A DNA stretch of 64,000 nt from Typhlomys cinereus (GCA_023101885.1 JALPQD010000302.1:709956-773955); one strand, 5' to 3'; shown: positions 24,285 to 36,294, numbered from the stretch's first letter. Numbers and translations: made by a program. The notes: a model not told the origin generated them from the letters alone.

Positions 24285-25086
24285 TAATTCTTTCGGTAGG
24301 AGATTTGTTGTCTTGATTTTTGTTTCTCATGGATTTGCACTGTGACCGTGGCATTGTGGTTTTATCTCTTAGGACCTACTTAGAGTTTCTGTGTGTTTTT
24401 GACTGAACTGAACTAGATGGTATTACTACTTCTGAGTAGTTATTACTAGTGTTTGCATTGGAGTTGGGTATGCTTGCCTGGTATTGTTGTTAATTCCTAG
24501 ATGAGGCTATTAGTCTGTTAGTACATCAATTAAGTCAGGTTTAGTAGACAAGGAGTAATGATTAGTGTGGTAGTGTACTTTTTCAGTTACTTCCTTGGTG
24601 ACATGTGAGGGTGAATGGTACAGTCCCTGAAATTGTATGCATTTTGGGGTAGCTATATGGAAAACTTAAACTACATTGATTAATAATTGAGGGGAACAAG
24701 ATAGAAAAAGGGAATTTACTTGTCTTTGAGCTGGATATGAAGATTCTTCCCCATGTGATGGGATGATTTTAGGGAACTTAAGAAGTATAGCAGTGTCCAC
24801 TTGAGCTTTGCTTGGGTTTTCTCTGTACTATGTTGAATTCTGAGGAACAGGGAGTCTGTCTTAGTCTGGGTCTGGGAGCAGGAGGAGAGGGTGTCTAGTG
24901 TGGAGCACAGATCATCTGGGACCTGTGGCATGACCTAGGGGCCTTCCCCAACACCAGAGCAGACTGGTTGCTGCTCCAGCTGGCTGGTGGGAGGAGCTGG
25001 TGACCTGGGGCCTGGGGCATGGTCTATGGGCTGTACCTGAGCAGGGACTGGGTCCTGTCTGGTCTGGAGTCAGGGGCAGGAGGACG
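24285..25086 (-). mobile_element. L1-E: TSD-flanked L1 5' end lacking its 3' part
   Basis: This 802-bp insertion contains an L1 5' UTR of the L1-C type and about the first 24 codons of ORF1, whose ATG lies at 24355 on the minus strand. It then stops. There is no 3' UTR and no poly-A. It is flanked by CCAGACCAATGGAAT (24270-24284) and CCAGACCAGTGGAAT (25087-25101), a 15-bp repeat with one mismatch. The L1-D 5' UTR continues on both sides. Confidence 0.75.
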
Positions 25087-25289
25087 CCAGACCAGTGGAA
25101 TATTTCCCATAGCTTCAGTCCACAGAGCAGATCCTGACCAAACCTAGTTCAGGATTTTTCCCCAAATTCTCAGGGTAGTACTGTGGCCTTCAGTCCCATG
25201 GCAGGGCAGCCACACTCTCTTATTCAGCAACAGTCCCCTGTAGTATCACTGCTGCCAGGCCTGTTTTAACCATCTAGTGTACAGGTGCA

Positions 25290-25916
25290 TAGATGACATC
25301 ACCTGATTCTAGAACAATGTATGAAAAGCCTTCTGAATGCACCAATAGTAAGTAAACTGATCAGAGTAGCTCAGGTTGCTCCATTTACTTGAAACATCTT
25401 CTTGTCTTGCAGAAGAAAGTCGCTGTGGAATGGGACAATGTGATGTTCCCAGAGAAGTAGACACCTTATATCCATTCTTGACTCATTAAAACAATGAGGC
25501 ATGCATTTCCCCAAAAGAAGATTTCATTGATTTTTGTTGCTGTCATTAACTGTATGAGCCATACACTTTTTGAAAAGTCTATTTTTAGATGCAGTTAAAT
25601 ACAACAAAATTTCACATCTACAAAATCAAAAGGGAGCTATGAAATCAGTACTTTCATTGCATAAACAGAATTGGAGGTGACTCATATTCTGGGATGGAAT
25701 GCCAATGAAGGCAGCAACTTCTCAACCAAAGTACACGAATATTTGGAAAATTGAGCTGCCTTAAAGAAGACTTTCCATACAGGAATATCATGATTTAAAC
25801 TTCAAGTAACAAAAAATAAATATTGCAGAATACAACAAAATCAGGTTCTTCCAAGACGATAAGAAGTGCTGCTGTCTTGCTCTTTGCTTCCACAACTATC
25901 CTGGACTAGCTTTCTG
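25290..25916. other. Unassigned sequence
   Basis: No open frame or recognised repeat. Its left edge with the L1-D 5' UTR is uncertain. Confidence 0.4.
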
Positions 25917-25930
25917 CAGAAAGAAACCTC

Positions 25931-27284
25931 TTTTTTTTTTAATTTATTTCTGCTCATACCAACTTAACAGGTACACCAGTCCTCTCCCTCCCTGCACACC
26001 CTGTTGACCCCCTACTCACCCTCCCTTCACCCTCCCTCCCCATCCCCCAATACCTCCTCCCATCCCTGGAGCATCCTTTAATGTGCATGCCAAATTCTCC
26101 TCTTGGTCCTCCTTTCCGATGAGGTGCAAGACCCAGTGGCATGTCCCAAAACCCTTTCCTGTGTTCCCCTTAAGCATAGGAACACTATTGTGGCTGTCAA
26201 TCCCTTGCCTCCAAGGATGCTAGTGCCTTTATTCCATGCTAGACTTTGTGGGGTCAATAATGTGTTGGACATAGCGCAGGTCATGTAAAGTCCTATTATG
26301 ATTGCTTCGGCCCTAACTCGTGTGGAGTATCTTTCATATTATTACTCCTCCCATCCTTGTGCTCTTACAATATTACCGCCCCCTCTTCCACAAATTTCCC
26401 TGAGCTTCAGGATGGGGAGAGATTAGGCTGGCCTAGTTGCAGGTGGTTGAGTCTCTGATTTTCTGAATTATGGTTTCTTGATTTTTTTTTTTTTCAGTTT
26501 TGCTGCTCCTGTAATGCCCTTAGTTCCATCCTGATGGGTAATGGATGTCACCCCCTGGCCAGAGGTAAAAACCTGTTAAATTAGAGTCTTGTTATAAGAG
26601 TATATTCAAAGGTAAATGGAATAAAAGTAGGAGACCATGATGAGAGAGGGGTCAATCACCCATTTGCAAAATGGTTACTTTCTATCTGCCAGACTATATG
26701 CCTTCCCTTTCTGGTGAGATTATACCCCATCAGCTGCAAATGATCAGGAATGAAAGTCTGTGAACTTAACCAGATGTCTCACTACTTACTTGCAGTACTT
26801 GTTGGTGACCTATTTTCTCTGCTGTAACATGATCCCCTCTTTCCTTGTTTCTGGTGGGGTCTTCCTTCCTCATCCCTCCTGTTTATAATCTTTACAATTA
26901 CTGTAGGTATTACAGAGATTTATCTTTTAGTGTCTCTAAGTGGGTTTGGTACTAGGATCCACCTATTAGGGAGTACATATGGCACTTAATTTTCCGTGTC
27001 TGGGATACTTCACTCAATATAATTGTTTCTAATTCCATCCATTTCCCGGCAAATTGCATTAATTCATCTTTTTTGATGGCTGAGTAGTATTTCCATTGAA
27101 TAAATGTACCACATTTTCCTTATCCACTCATCAACTGTTGGACATTTGTGTTGATTCCATGACTTCGCTATTGTAAACAGTGCTGCTATGAACATGGTCA
27201 TGCTTGTGCTATCGAGGCGAATTTTTGCTGTATGGGGGGGGTTATTCCCAAAAGTGGAATAGCACGATCATATTGCATTTCATT
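25931..27284 (-). mobile_element. L1-F: 5'-truncated L1
   Basis: The T-rich left end is the complement of a poly-A tail. It is followed by a complete young-type 3' UTR (to about 26960) and the ORF2 C-terminus up to the point matching GGGTTATTCCCAAAAGTGG. The flanks repeat CAGAAAGAAA exactly at 25917-25926 and 27285-27294, and near-matches continue for about 4 more bases. The length is 1354 bp. Open frames at 25954-26288 are incidental to the 3' UTR. Confidence 0.88.
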
Positions 27285-27299
27285 CAGAAAGAAATTCTC

Positions 27300-28535
27300 T
27301 TGATTAAGAACAAGAAAGGCCAAAAGGAAGCAAATTTCAAAGAGACATATTAGAAAGAAACAACCCTAAATCCTGAATTGCACGGAGCTCATTTCACAAT
27401 ATGTTACTTAGCAAAGAAGGAACAGGGATGGGGAAATTTCTATGTGGTCTTTTTCAATTTGAATTTTAGTAGTCTATGCTTTATTCACATGGGGAGGAGA
27501 GGAAGAAAACATTGATATCACCTTTGAGCTGTTCCGCATAGTGTTATAACAAAAATAGCACTCTATTAGGAAATTTTGATTGGCAGGAATGCATGCTAAT
27601 CTCAACCCACGTCAGCAGAGGCTCAGTCACTTAGAGGCCACAGGCTAGCTTAGCATCTAGGATTGTCTCAAGAACATGGACTCCTTCTTTGGTTGTAGTA
27701 AATGTGCAGCCTGGGCAGGCAGGCAGGAGTGTGCTCCAGTTTCTGCCTAGTCAGTAGGAGGAAGACAGGTAAAAATGGCCATGCCTGTGACATCAGTGTT
27801 GTTTCCTGGCTACATAAAGCAGACTGTTTTCACTGCTCCTGCTTCCCTCCATGTTGTAAATGTGAAATGCATGGTGCTCTGAAGTCCTTTTCATATTCTG
27901 GCTTTATATTCTGCTCTATGAGTATGCACAAATCACAGTCACTTTGAGAGCACCCAAAGTGCTCTTTCTTATCACAGAAATAAAGACTGAGAGGCAGTTC
28001 AAATCTGTCTTTTTCCATTTATGAGCAGCTTCCTGTGCTACAGGTCAATGGGAACATTGATTTAGCTAAGCTTGTCATTCTGAGTTGCCAGAGACAAAAG
28101 ATAGTTGATGGTACAGTTGCCATCCAGGACTACATCAAAGGTGGGTGAATGTTTCTTAGATCTTGGTACAATGCATCAGGTTTAAACCTTCCATCTTCTG
28201 CACTTGTAGTTCAAATGTTGCTGGGACTTAAAAGGCATTTGAAAATGACTTGAAAGCTGATTGTGAGGGGGAAAAACAGCAATTCCAGAGATTATATAGC
28301 ATTTGCCTTGAGTTTTCTGGATTTGGAGATTTGTAGAAATATAAATCAAACTTGGGATCAACTTTGAGTGCTAGATCCAAAACTGATGCTGAAACTGAGT
28401 TAGTCCTTTCATGCTCCTGAATGGATGATGCTATTATTGGGGGTGGGAAAGGTTGATTATCATGGGAGTGGGTATCTGATGGAAAGACTACATTGGGCTT
28501 GATTCCTCAGTCCCAGTCTTGTTTTTTTTCCTGCC
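27300..28535. other. Unassigned, possibly unique sequence
   Basis: This is the longest stretch in the left half without a recognised repeat. The ORF at 27702-27947 has several Cys and an unremarkable composition, and no known domain. I see no supported exon structure. Confidence 0.45.
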
Positions 28536-28539
28536 ACAA

Positions 28540-28690
28540 GGCTGTGATGTGGCACAAAGGGCCCCACCACACCCAGCATGTTGATCTTGAGCTTTGCCCA
28601 CTCCACAGCTGTGAGCCAAATGCACTTCTACCCTTTATAAATGGGCATTCATGGTTCCCTTGTAACATTAGAAAAGGGAGTGAGAGAGGA
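28540..28690 (+). mobile_element. Probable MaLR LTR 3' fragment
   Basis: Text of the type CACAGCTGTGAGCCAAAT followed by TTTATAAAT and CTTGTAACATTAGAAAA matches the 3' portion of MLT1-like LTRs in mammals. Ends are not resolved. Confidence 0.4.
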
Positions 28691-28699
28691 TCTCACATA

Positions 28700-29550
28700 G
28701 CACCATGATGGAATGAACCCTCATTGACCGTACATGGACTACATCATTACACATGTCCCCACATAATGGAACTGCTAAGATTTGGCAATATCTTGTGCTT
28801 GGAGAACATTGAAGATGTTATACAGATACCTCGTGGTCCTTAACTGAAACATGAGAGCAGAGATAATTCGCTTTCCTTCTGTCTCTGGTCTCTGTTTGGT
28901 TGAGTATAGGCTCTGGTGTGTGTTCAGACTTGTTTCCTGAGACTCTGCTGTGACGACCAAGTCATTGGCATGCACTCAGATCACTACTGCTACCTTGCCA
29001 CCTACTTTATATGGGCATGACCAAGAAATATGAGCATGTGGAAACATGTTCACATCCAAGGATGCTCATGACATGCAATTGGCTGCTGACCAGCTCTCTC
29101 TAATTCCTGCCCACACATTTCATCTTCTAATGAATAAGATGTTTGTGAATGCCTATTGCTTGCTAAACCCTTCCAGGTACTGTGCATTGCATGTGCTGAG
29201 TATATCAGCCATGCTTCCCCTCTACTGGAGGGTATAAGAAATAATAAAACCATTCAAACTATATTCTGGAAGAAATTACCAAGGAAAAGCATTTAAAGCG
29301 AGTTTGTAGGGCCCAGGGAGCCTTCTATAGCATTTAGAGAAAGACTTCTGGTAGAGGGAAAACTGGGATACAATTCTGCTGTAGGAGTATACCTAAGATG
29401 GTGGAAGATAAGTGAAGGTTAGAAAGGTGGATTGAGTGGGTGAGGAAGCCGGTGGAAGAAAATGGATCTGATAGGGGCAAAGTGCTCACTGATGCTGGGC
29501 TGCATGAGGCCTTGTGGGAACACAGAGTGAACACTATCACAAAGATAAAG
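28700..29550. other. Unassigned sequence
   Basis: No recognised gene or repeat. Short minus-strand open frames near 28775-28975 and 29050-29253 show no domain. Confidence 0.4.
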
Positions 29551-29559
29551 TAAGTCTAA

Positions 29560-29745
29560 AATGTCCAAACCAAGGTCAGGGAGATAGTCAGGGAGTAAAG
29601 GTGTCTGAGTTTGATCCCTAATACATACATGATGTACAGGGAGAACTGACTCATGAATGATTTTCTCTGACCTCCATACAATGCATACACCAGTGCTCTT
29701 TTTCAGACAAAATAAATAAATAAATAAATACATAAAGTATTTTAA
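29560..29745 (+). mobile_element. B2-superfamily (B3-like) SINE
   Basis: A diverged tRNA-derived head (GTCTGAGTTTGATCCCTAAT) is followed by GGAGAACTGACTC, TTTTCTCTGACCTCCATACA and an A-rich (AAAT)n tail at about 29709-29735. This order is typical of B3/B2-type rodent SINEs. Confidence 0.7.
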
Positions 29746-29849
29746 ATACAAAACTAAAGGAAAATAAAATTAAAATGAACAATTTTCTTGTGGGGGAAAA
29801 AGCTTCTTAGGGGAAGAATTAAGATGTAGATTCAAGAACCTACATGTGG

Positions 29850-29990
29850 GGGCAGGCACTTTTGTGCTTCTACTTGCCTAACAAGTGGGATGTGCTTTCA
29901 TCATCTTGATATTTTGTGTCCCTAAGGATGAAACCTGAAGCCTTGTGAATGCTTGACAAGTACTCTACTACTGAGCACTTTCTCCCAAAA
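29850..29990 (-). mobile_element. ID/B4-type SINE
   Basis: The right end reads as antisense of an ID head: GAATGCTTGACAAGTACTCTACTACTGAGC in shortened form, matching the tRNA-like ID/B4 5' region. Left of it is weaker B1-like text. L1-H is inserted at its border. Confidence 0.55.
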
Positions 29991-30053
29991 AAAATCTTAA
30001 TGATTTTTTATTATTTTTATCTAATTATATAAGCTCAATGGGTAGGTATCTTT

Positions 30054-31850
30054 TTTTCTCCCACATTTTCTTTTTTTCCTAATCATACAAGCTCAATAGG
30101 TAACCCCGTCCTCTCCCTTCCTCCTCCCCTCCCCATTTCCCTCCTTGCATTCTCCCCTCCTTTCCCACTTCCTTTCACACCCTTCTTCCCCCTTTCCCAA
30201 TGTCTCCCCCTTCCTCCCTCGCATCCACTAGAGCATCCTTTTGTGTGAATGCCAAACCTCCCTCTGGGTCCTGCATCCTAGTGAGGAGTAGGGACTCAGT
30301 GGCATAGCTTGGAGTTCTTTCTTGGGCCCCCCATTAGTATGGAAACTCTACTATGAATGTTAATCCCTTGCCTCTAAGGATCCTACTGCCTGGAGCCTTC
30401 TCCCCTGTGATCCATGCTAGACTTTGGGGGGCTCGTTGACATATCAGCCATTGTGCAGTTCAGGCAAAGTCTAATTCTGGCTGCTGTAGCCCTAACTTAT
30501 GTGGAATATCTTGCATATTGTTGATCCTCCCATCTTTAGGCTCTTACAATCTTGCCAACCCCTCTTCTACAACATTCCCTGAGCTTTAGGATGAGGAGAT
30601 TCAACTGGTCTGATTCCAGGTGACTAATGTAGGGTCTTTGGTGTTCTGAATTATGGTTTGTTGTTGTCTTCAATTTTGGTTTTCCTGCGCCATCCTTGGC
30701 TGCATCCTGATTGGTATCAAAGGTCACCTCCTAGCCAAAAATAAAAGACTGTTTAAATGAAGTTCTTAATATAAGAGAAGACTCAAAGTTAGATGGAAGA
30801 ATAGGAGTAGGACATCAGGGTGTGGGGTCAGTGTCCCATTTACAGGATAGTTATCATCTATCTGCCAGTCCCTATATTCTCCCTGATTGGTGAGATCAAA
30901 CCTGTTCAGTCACAAGTGACCAGGAAGGGAAGTGAGAGTGAACTGTACCAGTTATCTCTCTACTTACATGCAATACTTGACAGTGACTTATTTTCTCTAC
31001 TGAAGTGTGATCCCCTATCTCCTTTTTTAGGGGGGGTGCTCCTTCTCCTTCCCTCCTGTTTATAATCTTTGCAATTACAATAATTATTACAGAGATTTAT
31101 CTTTGAATATGTTATTAAGTGGATTTGGTACTAGGATCCACCTATTAGAAAATACATACAGTGTTTAACTTTTTGTGTCTGGGATACTTCACTCAATATA
31201 ATTTTTTTAATTCCATCCATTTTCCAGCAAGTTTCATTACTTCATCTTTTTTGATGGCTGATTAGTATTCCATTGTATAATATCACATTTGCATTATCCA
31301 GTCGTCAACTGTTGGGCATTTGGGTTGATTCCATGACTTTGCTATTGTAAATAGTACTGCAATGAACATGGTTGTTCTCGTGTCACTGTAGAGAATTTCT
31401 GCATTGTGGGGGATTATTCCTAGTAGTAGTATAACAGTGTCATATGGAATTTCAATCTTTAACAGTTTTAGAAATCACCATACTGATTGCCAGAGTGTAT
31501 AAGCCTGCATTCCCACGAGCAATGCATGAGTGTTGCCTTCTCTCCAAATCTTCTCTACCATTTGGTGGTGTTTGTATTGTGGAGTTTTGCCATCCTAACT
31601 GGGGTGAGATGATATCTCAGGGAAGTTTTGAGTTGCATTTCCCTGATGTGTAAGGATGTGGAGCATTTTTTAAAGATATTTGTTATATATTTCAATTTCG
31701 TCCCTGGAAAAGTTTCTTTTGAATTCTGAAGCTCATTTTTTAATTGAGCCATTTGTCTCCTTGGTGTTTGGTTTTTAAAGTTCTTTGTGCACTCTGGATA
31801 ACAGAGCTCTATCAGATATGTGGTTAATGAAGATTTTCTCCCTCAATAAA
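30054..31850 (-). mobile_element. L1-G: 5'-truncated L1 nested in L1-H
   Basis: A T-rich left end is followed by a 3' UTR with a C/T tract (30105-30225) and the ORF2 C-terminus to about 31841. Probable TSD copies are TAGGTATCTTT (30043-30053) and TAAGTGTCTTT (31851-31861), 9 of 11 matching. L1-H 3' UTR text flanks both sides, which orders the two insertions. Confidence 0.75.
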
Positions 31851-32362
31851 TAAGTGTCTTTAACCCCCCCTTCCTCCTTGTTGTTTCCCATCTCACTTTC
31901 TCCCCTCCCTCTCTCTTTCTCCCCTTTCCTCCCTCCTATTCTCTTGGTGTTTCTCACTTGCTCCCTCCCACCCTCCAGGATATCTGTATACATAGGTGCT
32001 GAATTTCCCTCTGGGTAAACTATCTTAGGAGGACTCAGAATTCAGTGGCATCCTTTGGGGAACCCTTCTTGAGCCACCCACTGATATAGGAACTCCATTA
32101 TATCTCCCAAAAGTCTTGCCTCTAAGCATCCTACTGCTTGAAACCTTCTCCCCTGAGATCCATACTAGTCTTTGAGGGCTTATTGACATGTCAATCATTG
32201 TGTAGGTCAGGCAAGGTCAAATCACATTGCATAAATATCTTGGCTGCCACAGCACAGGCTTGAGTGGAGTATCCTGTCTGTCATTGTTCTTCATTTTTAG
32301 ACTCTTACAATTTTGCCACCTTCTCTTCCACAAGGTTCCCTGAGCTTTAGGATGGGAAGAGA

Positions 32363-32929
32363 TTTCAACAAATGTTGGAAAGGATGTGGGGAGAAGGGAA
32401 CTCTCATACACTGCTGATGGGAATGCAAGCTTATACAACCACTCTGATTGTACACCCATTATAACCACAAAGAATTATAATTAGGTGGGAAGGAGAAAGA
32501 AGACCTCAAGAGAAAGGAGACAAAAGAATACACTTCAATAGAGAAATTAGGCCCCAGTCATGAACTGCCTGAAAGTAATGAGACTCTGACTCAGCTCACT
32601 CTTACTTCCCTTCCTGTCCACTTGGGACTGGATAGGTTTGATCTTCCCAGTCATGGAGGGGATAGGGACTGGCAGTTAGGTGGTAACCAACTGGTAACTA
32701 GGATACTGACCCCACTCACTACTGTGACCTACTCCTCCATCTACCTTTAAGCCTCTTCTTATATTAAGGCCTTCATTTAAACAGACTTTTATCTTTTGTT
32801 AGGAGATGACTGCAACACCCAATCAGGATGCAGCCAAGGGCAATGCAGCAACAGCAAAACTGAAAACAAAACCAACCATAATTCAGAACACAAAAGATCC
32901 TACAATGTTCACCTGGAACCAGAACAGCC
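32363..32929 (+). mobile_element. Inverted 5' segment of L1-H
   Basis: The plus-strand text begins with ORF2 C-terminal sequence (GGAAAGGATGTGGGGAGAAG, to about 32450). It jumps to the first half of the 3' UTR and ends at GAACCAGAACAGCCAAATCT. The minus-strand block to its left begins exactly where this UTR half would continue, so the two halves are one L1 split by inversion. Confidence 0.8.
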
Positions 32930-32949
32930 AAATCTTAATCATTTTTTTT

Positions 32950-33600
32950 TAGTCACCATGCTCAAATTTCTTCCTCAAGTTTCCAGGTTTACTTATCAAT
33001 TTTTCTCCTGAATGACCACTTTTTTTAACCAGAAAGTAAGATTTCATCTATGAAAGTTGCTATTTCTTATTTAGTTTTTTACATTTCATTTGGATAAATT
33101 GCATATCCTTGAAATTCTGTGTAAGGAATCATGGTTTTCATACTCAGATTTGCTTTAAACATCATTTTTCATTTTTTTCTTTGCAATAAAAACAACAAAA
33201 TGAGCACAAGAATAGAAACAACAGCAAAAACAACAACAAACTGTGCCAGGAGTTTTTTTTTAATATGATTTTCTTTCTCATTGCTTTAGTACCACAGCCA
33301 CTAGACAGGTTCTTATCAGCTCCTTCCAGTCACCTCTATTTCATTTGCTCATTTTCTCTTTTATTGTCTCACAGAATTTTGTAATAGGCTTTTTAAATTG
33401 TGATCTTTTGTCTTGAATTATTGTAGGTCTATCTATGGATTTCTAGAGAGGGCTATTTCTCTCTTTATTTGTCTGACAAAAGTGCTTGTTTCTTTAATAG
33501 CACATTATAGCCTCTCCTGGGCTATGATCACACATTTAATGGTGACTTTTAAACATTTATAGAGCTAGGATTCCAAATATTCCTAAATATTTGCCTTATC
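32950..33600. other. Unassigned sequence
   Basis: Contains an A-rich, AACAAC-containing patch near 33185-33240. Nothing else is recognised. Confidence 0.4.
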
Positions 33601-34205
33601 ATATCTCCTGGAAGTACTTTAATAGCTTCTCAACAGACCCTGTGGCCTGGGTCTATGCTTTGAGTCATCCTCTGCTAAATGTCCTTATCTATGGAAACAC
33701 CAGCTTGCTGATGATCTCATTTAAAAACTTCTCTGGATTCTATGCTGTCTAGGGAATGAATTCTGATCATAATAGTGCATAGTTTGCTTTTCCATTTCAC
33801 ACATCAGCACTATCCCTCGGTCCTGACAACCTCTACCTTAGACACAGCATCTAGGCTTAGCCCTTATTCAACTGCATCCTCATTCCCTGAACAAATTATG
33901 CAGCCCATTCTGCCATGTGATAACAATTGTCTTATTTAATTTCTTTAAATTATATTTAAATATTTTTCTCCTTTAGGTGTCTCTGTGAAGCCATTCCTAA
34001 TTTCAAATGAAAAGGGTGCTCATGGATCTTTGTTTAGGCTACTGTTTGTTTATTTCTGAATTTATCTGTCATACTTAATTGGATACACATCTGTTTATTC
34101 TGGTATCTGAATCCCTTCAAGGCACGGGGACTTTGCTCACCATTGTATCACCAGAATCATGTTTGGTGCTTGTCCAACTGCCTGCTCAGGCAACACTCAG
34201 TAAGC
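33600..34205 (+). mobile_element. L2 (LINE-2) 3' end relic
   Basis: The order of weakly conserved blocks matches the L2 3' region: a splice of CTCTGTGAAGCCATTCCTAA, then CTGTTTATT, then TTCAAGGCACGGGGACTTTG, then TCACCATTGTATCACCAG and GGTGCTTG. This is an ancient mammalian repeat. Confidence 0.65.
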
Positions 34206-34271
34206 GGGGAGTGTGCCCACAGATGGTTTTATCTGTAAGTGTAGATGGAGTCACACAGTGTTCCAGTTTTT

Positions 34272-34690
34272 CTACATAATGTTGTAAACACATGACCAAA
34301 CAACTTGGGGGAACAACGCCTTTATTCTTATCCATGATTCTCTTGCTGTTCAGAATCCAGCTTGGCAGGAGAGTTCATACCAACACTAGGAGTCAAGAAC
34401 TGGCCCTACCAGATCCACAGGGAATGTTGAGAGAGGGACAAACCTCACTTTCCAGACTGCAGATCTATAGAGCATATGATGAGATATGCCAAAATACCGC
34501 ATGAGGCTTGCTCATCTGTTTCTTCTGCCAAGGACATAGTCCCACCCTCCATGGCTGGGCCTCCTACATCCATGAGACAATCTCTCACGGATCTGCTCAG
34601 GGCTCACCCTACTACTGATCTTCACAGATGTGATCAGAGCTGAGCTTCCAATTGCCAATTTGACACCTATATATAATTTGTACCACATGT
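34272..34690 (-). mobile_element. Solo LTR, MaLR-like (family copy 3)
   Basis: It is colinear with the 1232 and 16594 copies: GGGGGAACAACGCCTTTATT, then TCCAGCTTGGCAGGAGAGTT, then TTGACACCTAT near the right end. Ends are approximate. Confidence 0.6.
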
Positions 34691-34699
34691 AAGGTAGCC

Positions 34700-35190
34700 T
34701 TCCCCTTGCTGACCACACATTGACATCATGATAGGAATTCTGTGACTCTGATGTCGTTGAGACACGTGGCTGACTGCAATGCCTTGCAATTCCAGTAGCT
34801 TTGCCCACCTGTGTTAAACATCACAGGCTTTATTTCATTTATAATTGAAATTTTTCAAAAAATTGTTTTCTGTTTTTCAAGTGAGACGCTACAGTGTGTT
34901 TCTTGTGATTCTTTCACCCCAAATTTCTCATACATACACAATCTAGTCAAGCACATGTACCTAAACAACAGGCAATACTGTAAACCTCTTACAAACTCTA
35001 TGGTAGGTTCTAGCAAGCAGAGTCTCTATACGGTGAAAGGAAATGTTGCCCATTATGATTTTTCTTAACTGGTAACACCCAGGATGTGCATGCTCTAGAT
35101 ATCCTGAATACTTTTTGGGGTATCTGCAATGATAATTACCCATCTAATGTATTTGCACCTGAAAGTATGTCTCACAGATAAAAGATATTA
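34700..35190. other. Unassigned sequence
   Basis: No recognised feature. The 85-codon frame at 34811-35068 lacks any known motif. Confidence 0.4.
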
Positions 35191-35194
35191 TATA

Positions 35195-35265
35195 AAGTTT
35201 TGTGGCTGAGAATGTAATTCTGTTATGTTATACAGAACAGAATTACATTCTCATCTACAAAACTT
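35195..35265. repeat. 71-bp hairpin with 30-bp arms
   Basis: Arms 35195-35224 and 35236-35265 are reverse complements at 28 of 30 positions, around the 11-nt loop ATGTTATACAG. The core GAGAATGTAATTCTGTT pairs without mismatch. It may be a short palindromic MITE or a local inverted duplication. Confidence 0.85.
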
Positions 35266-35360
35266 AATACATTAACCTAATAATATATATATTAATTTTG
35301 GATTTTAAATACCAAGATATGTGTAAATAAGAGAATACCAGCCTATAAGATGGTACATTA

Positions 35361-35425
35361 CTATACATACATATATATATACATATATGTGCATATATAC
35401 ATGTACATATATATGCATATATAAA
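35361..35425. repeat. AT-rich (TA/CA)n simple repeat
   Basis: Alternating TACATATATA and GCATATATA-type units. Confidence 0.8.
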
Positions 35426-35429
35426 ATAG

Positions 35430-36290
35430 TAGCAAAGAATACAATCCCTGCTTGGAGATTTTACAATAACTGTGAAGTACATAAGTTTATTTATCAAAAC
35501 AATGAAAAATTTAGGTAAGATTTAAAAAGCCAGATACATATAGTCAATAAAATAATATCTAATGTCTAAAGCTAGGAAATTTATTTCAATAAAACTTAAA
35601 TAGCGAGAGCTTAGAAATAAAAATTGTAGGGAGACAAAGAGAAACACCACTCTATGTTTAAAGGAATAATGTGCTACAATATAGAACTCGAGGTATTTAT
35701 ACACTTAACAACTGTCCCAAAACTTATGAAACATAATGTGAAAAGTCTGCAATTCAAAAGTCAACACAGCTCTTTCAGAAAAATATAAACAGACATTCAG
35801 GAAATGGTTGAGAATCTCTTTGTGTCTTCTAATGAATAATTGCATATTAGCTTAATAAGTAACACAATCATGTAATTTCTAGCTATCGTATCAAAGATCT
35901 TATTTACATTTAATAGTTTAAGCTCATTAATTTTGATGTTCCATTATATTAAAATCTTACATTGTTATCTAGTTCTGCATTCTTTATATTTTTCTGAATG
36001 TACTGTACTAAGTTTTCCTGAAGTGTAATAATTTTCATTTTATGTCTCATAAGTTCTGGCTAGGTTCCAGTCTTTCTTGATAGATGAAACATATACAATA
36101 CTTCTATTACTAAATTTGTATAAACTTGCTTATCAGACAATCACAAAGAGATTCTCAGCATATTACAGAGAGACTGTGTTTTATAAGTGATATTCTCTGA
36201 TCTAGGGTAAATGTGCTAAGTATGTACAGATATAACATCATGAACAGAAATCTGTTGAAATTTTCAGAGTTTATGGGATGTTCATGGGCA
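35430..36290. other. Unassigned AT-rich sequence
   Basis: No coding or repeat signal recognised. Confidence 0.4.
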
Positions 36291-36294
36291 TAAA

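Larger units (their letters stand above)
17875..25290 (-). mobile_element. L1-D: old antisense L1, rearranged
   Basis: Read on the minus strand this has the order 5' UTR (to about 25290), ORF1 (23293-22160), ORF2 endonuclease (22154-21423), ORF2 C-terminal half (20545-19030) and 3' UTR (19030-17875). It is clearly more diverged than L1-A and L1-C and has a different 3' UTR, so it belongs to an older subfamily. The middle of ORF2 is missing and a younger L1 segment (20546-21422) sits there instead. L1-E (24285-25086) is inserted in its 5' UTR. Confidence 0.8.
30010..32929 (-). mobile_element. L1-H: 5'-inverted L1 carrying a nested L1
   Basis: The flanks repeat AAATCTTAATGATTTTTT (29992-30009) and AAATCTTAATCATTTTTT (32930-32947), an 18-bp TSD with one mismatch. 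Between them lie an L1 3' terminus (30010-30053, minus), then L1-G, then the rest of the 3' UTR (31851-32362, minus). After these the strand flips to an inverted upstream segment (32363-32929, plus). This is the structure produced by twin priming. The inverted part has lost about 400 bp internally. Confidence 0.82.

Noticed and set aside
27702..27947. Cys-rich 81-codon open frame as a small secreted protein
   Set aside because: No convincing signal peptide, no cysteine spacing pattern that I recognise, and no splice or promoter support.
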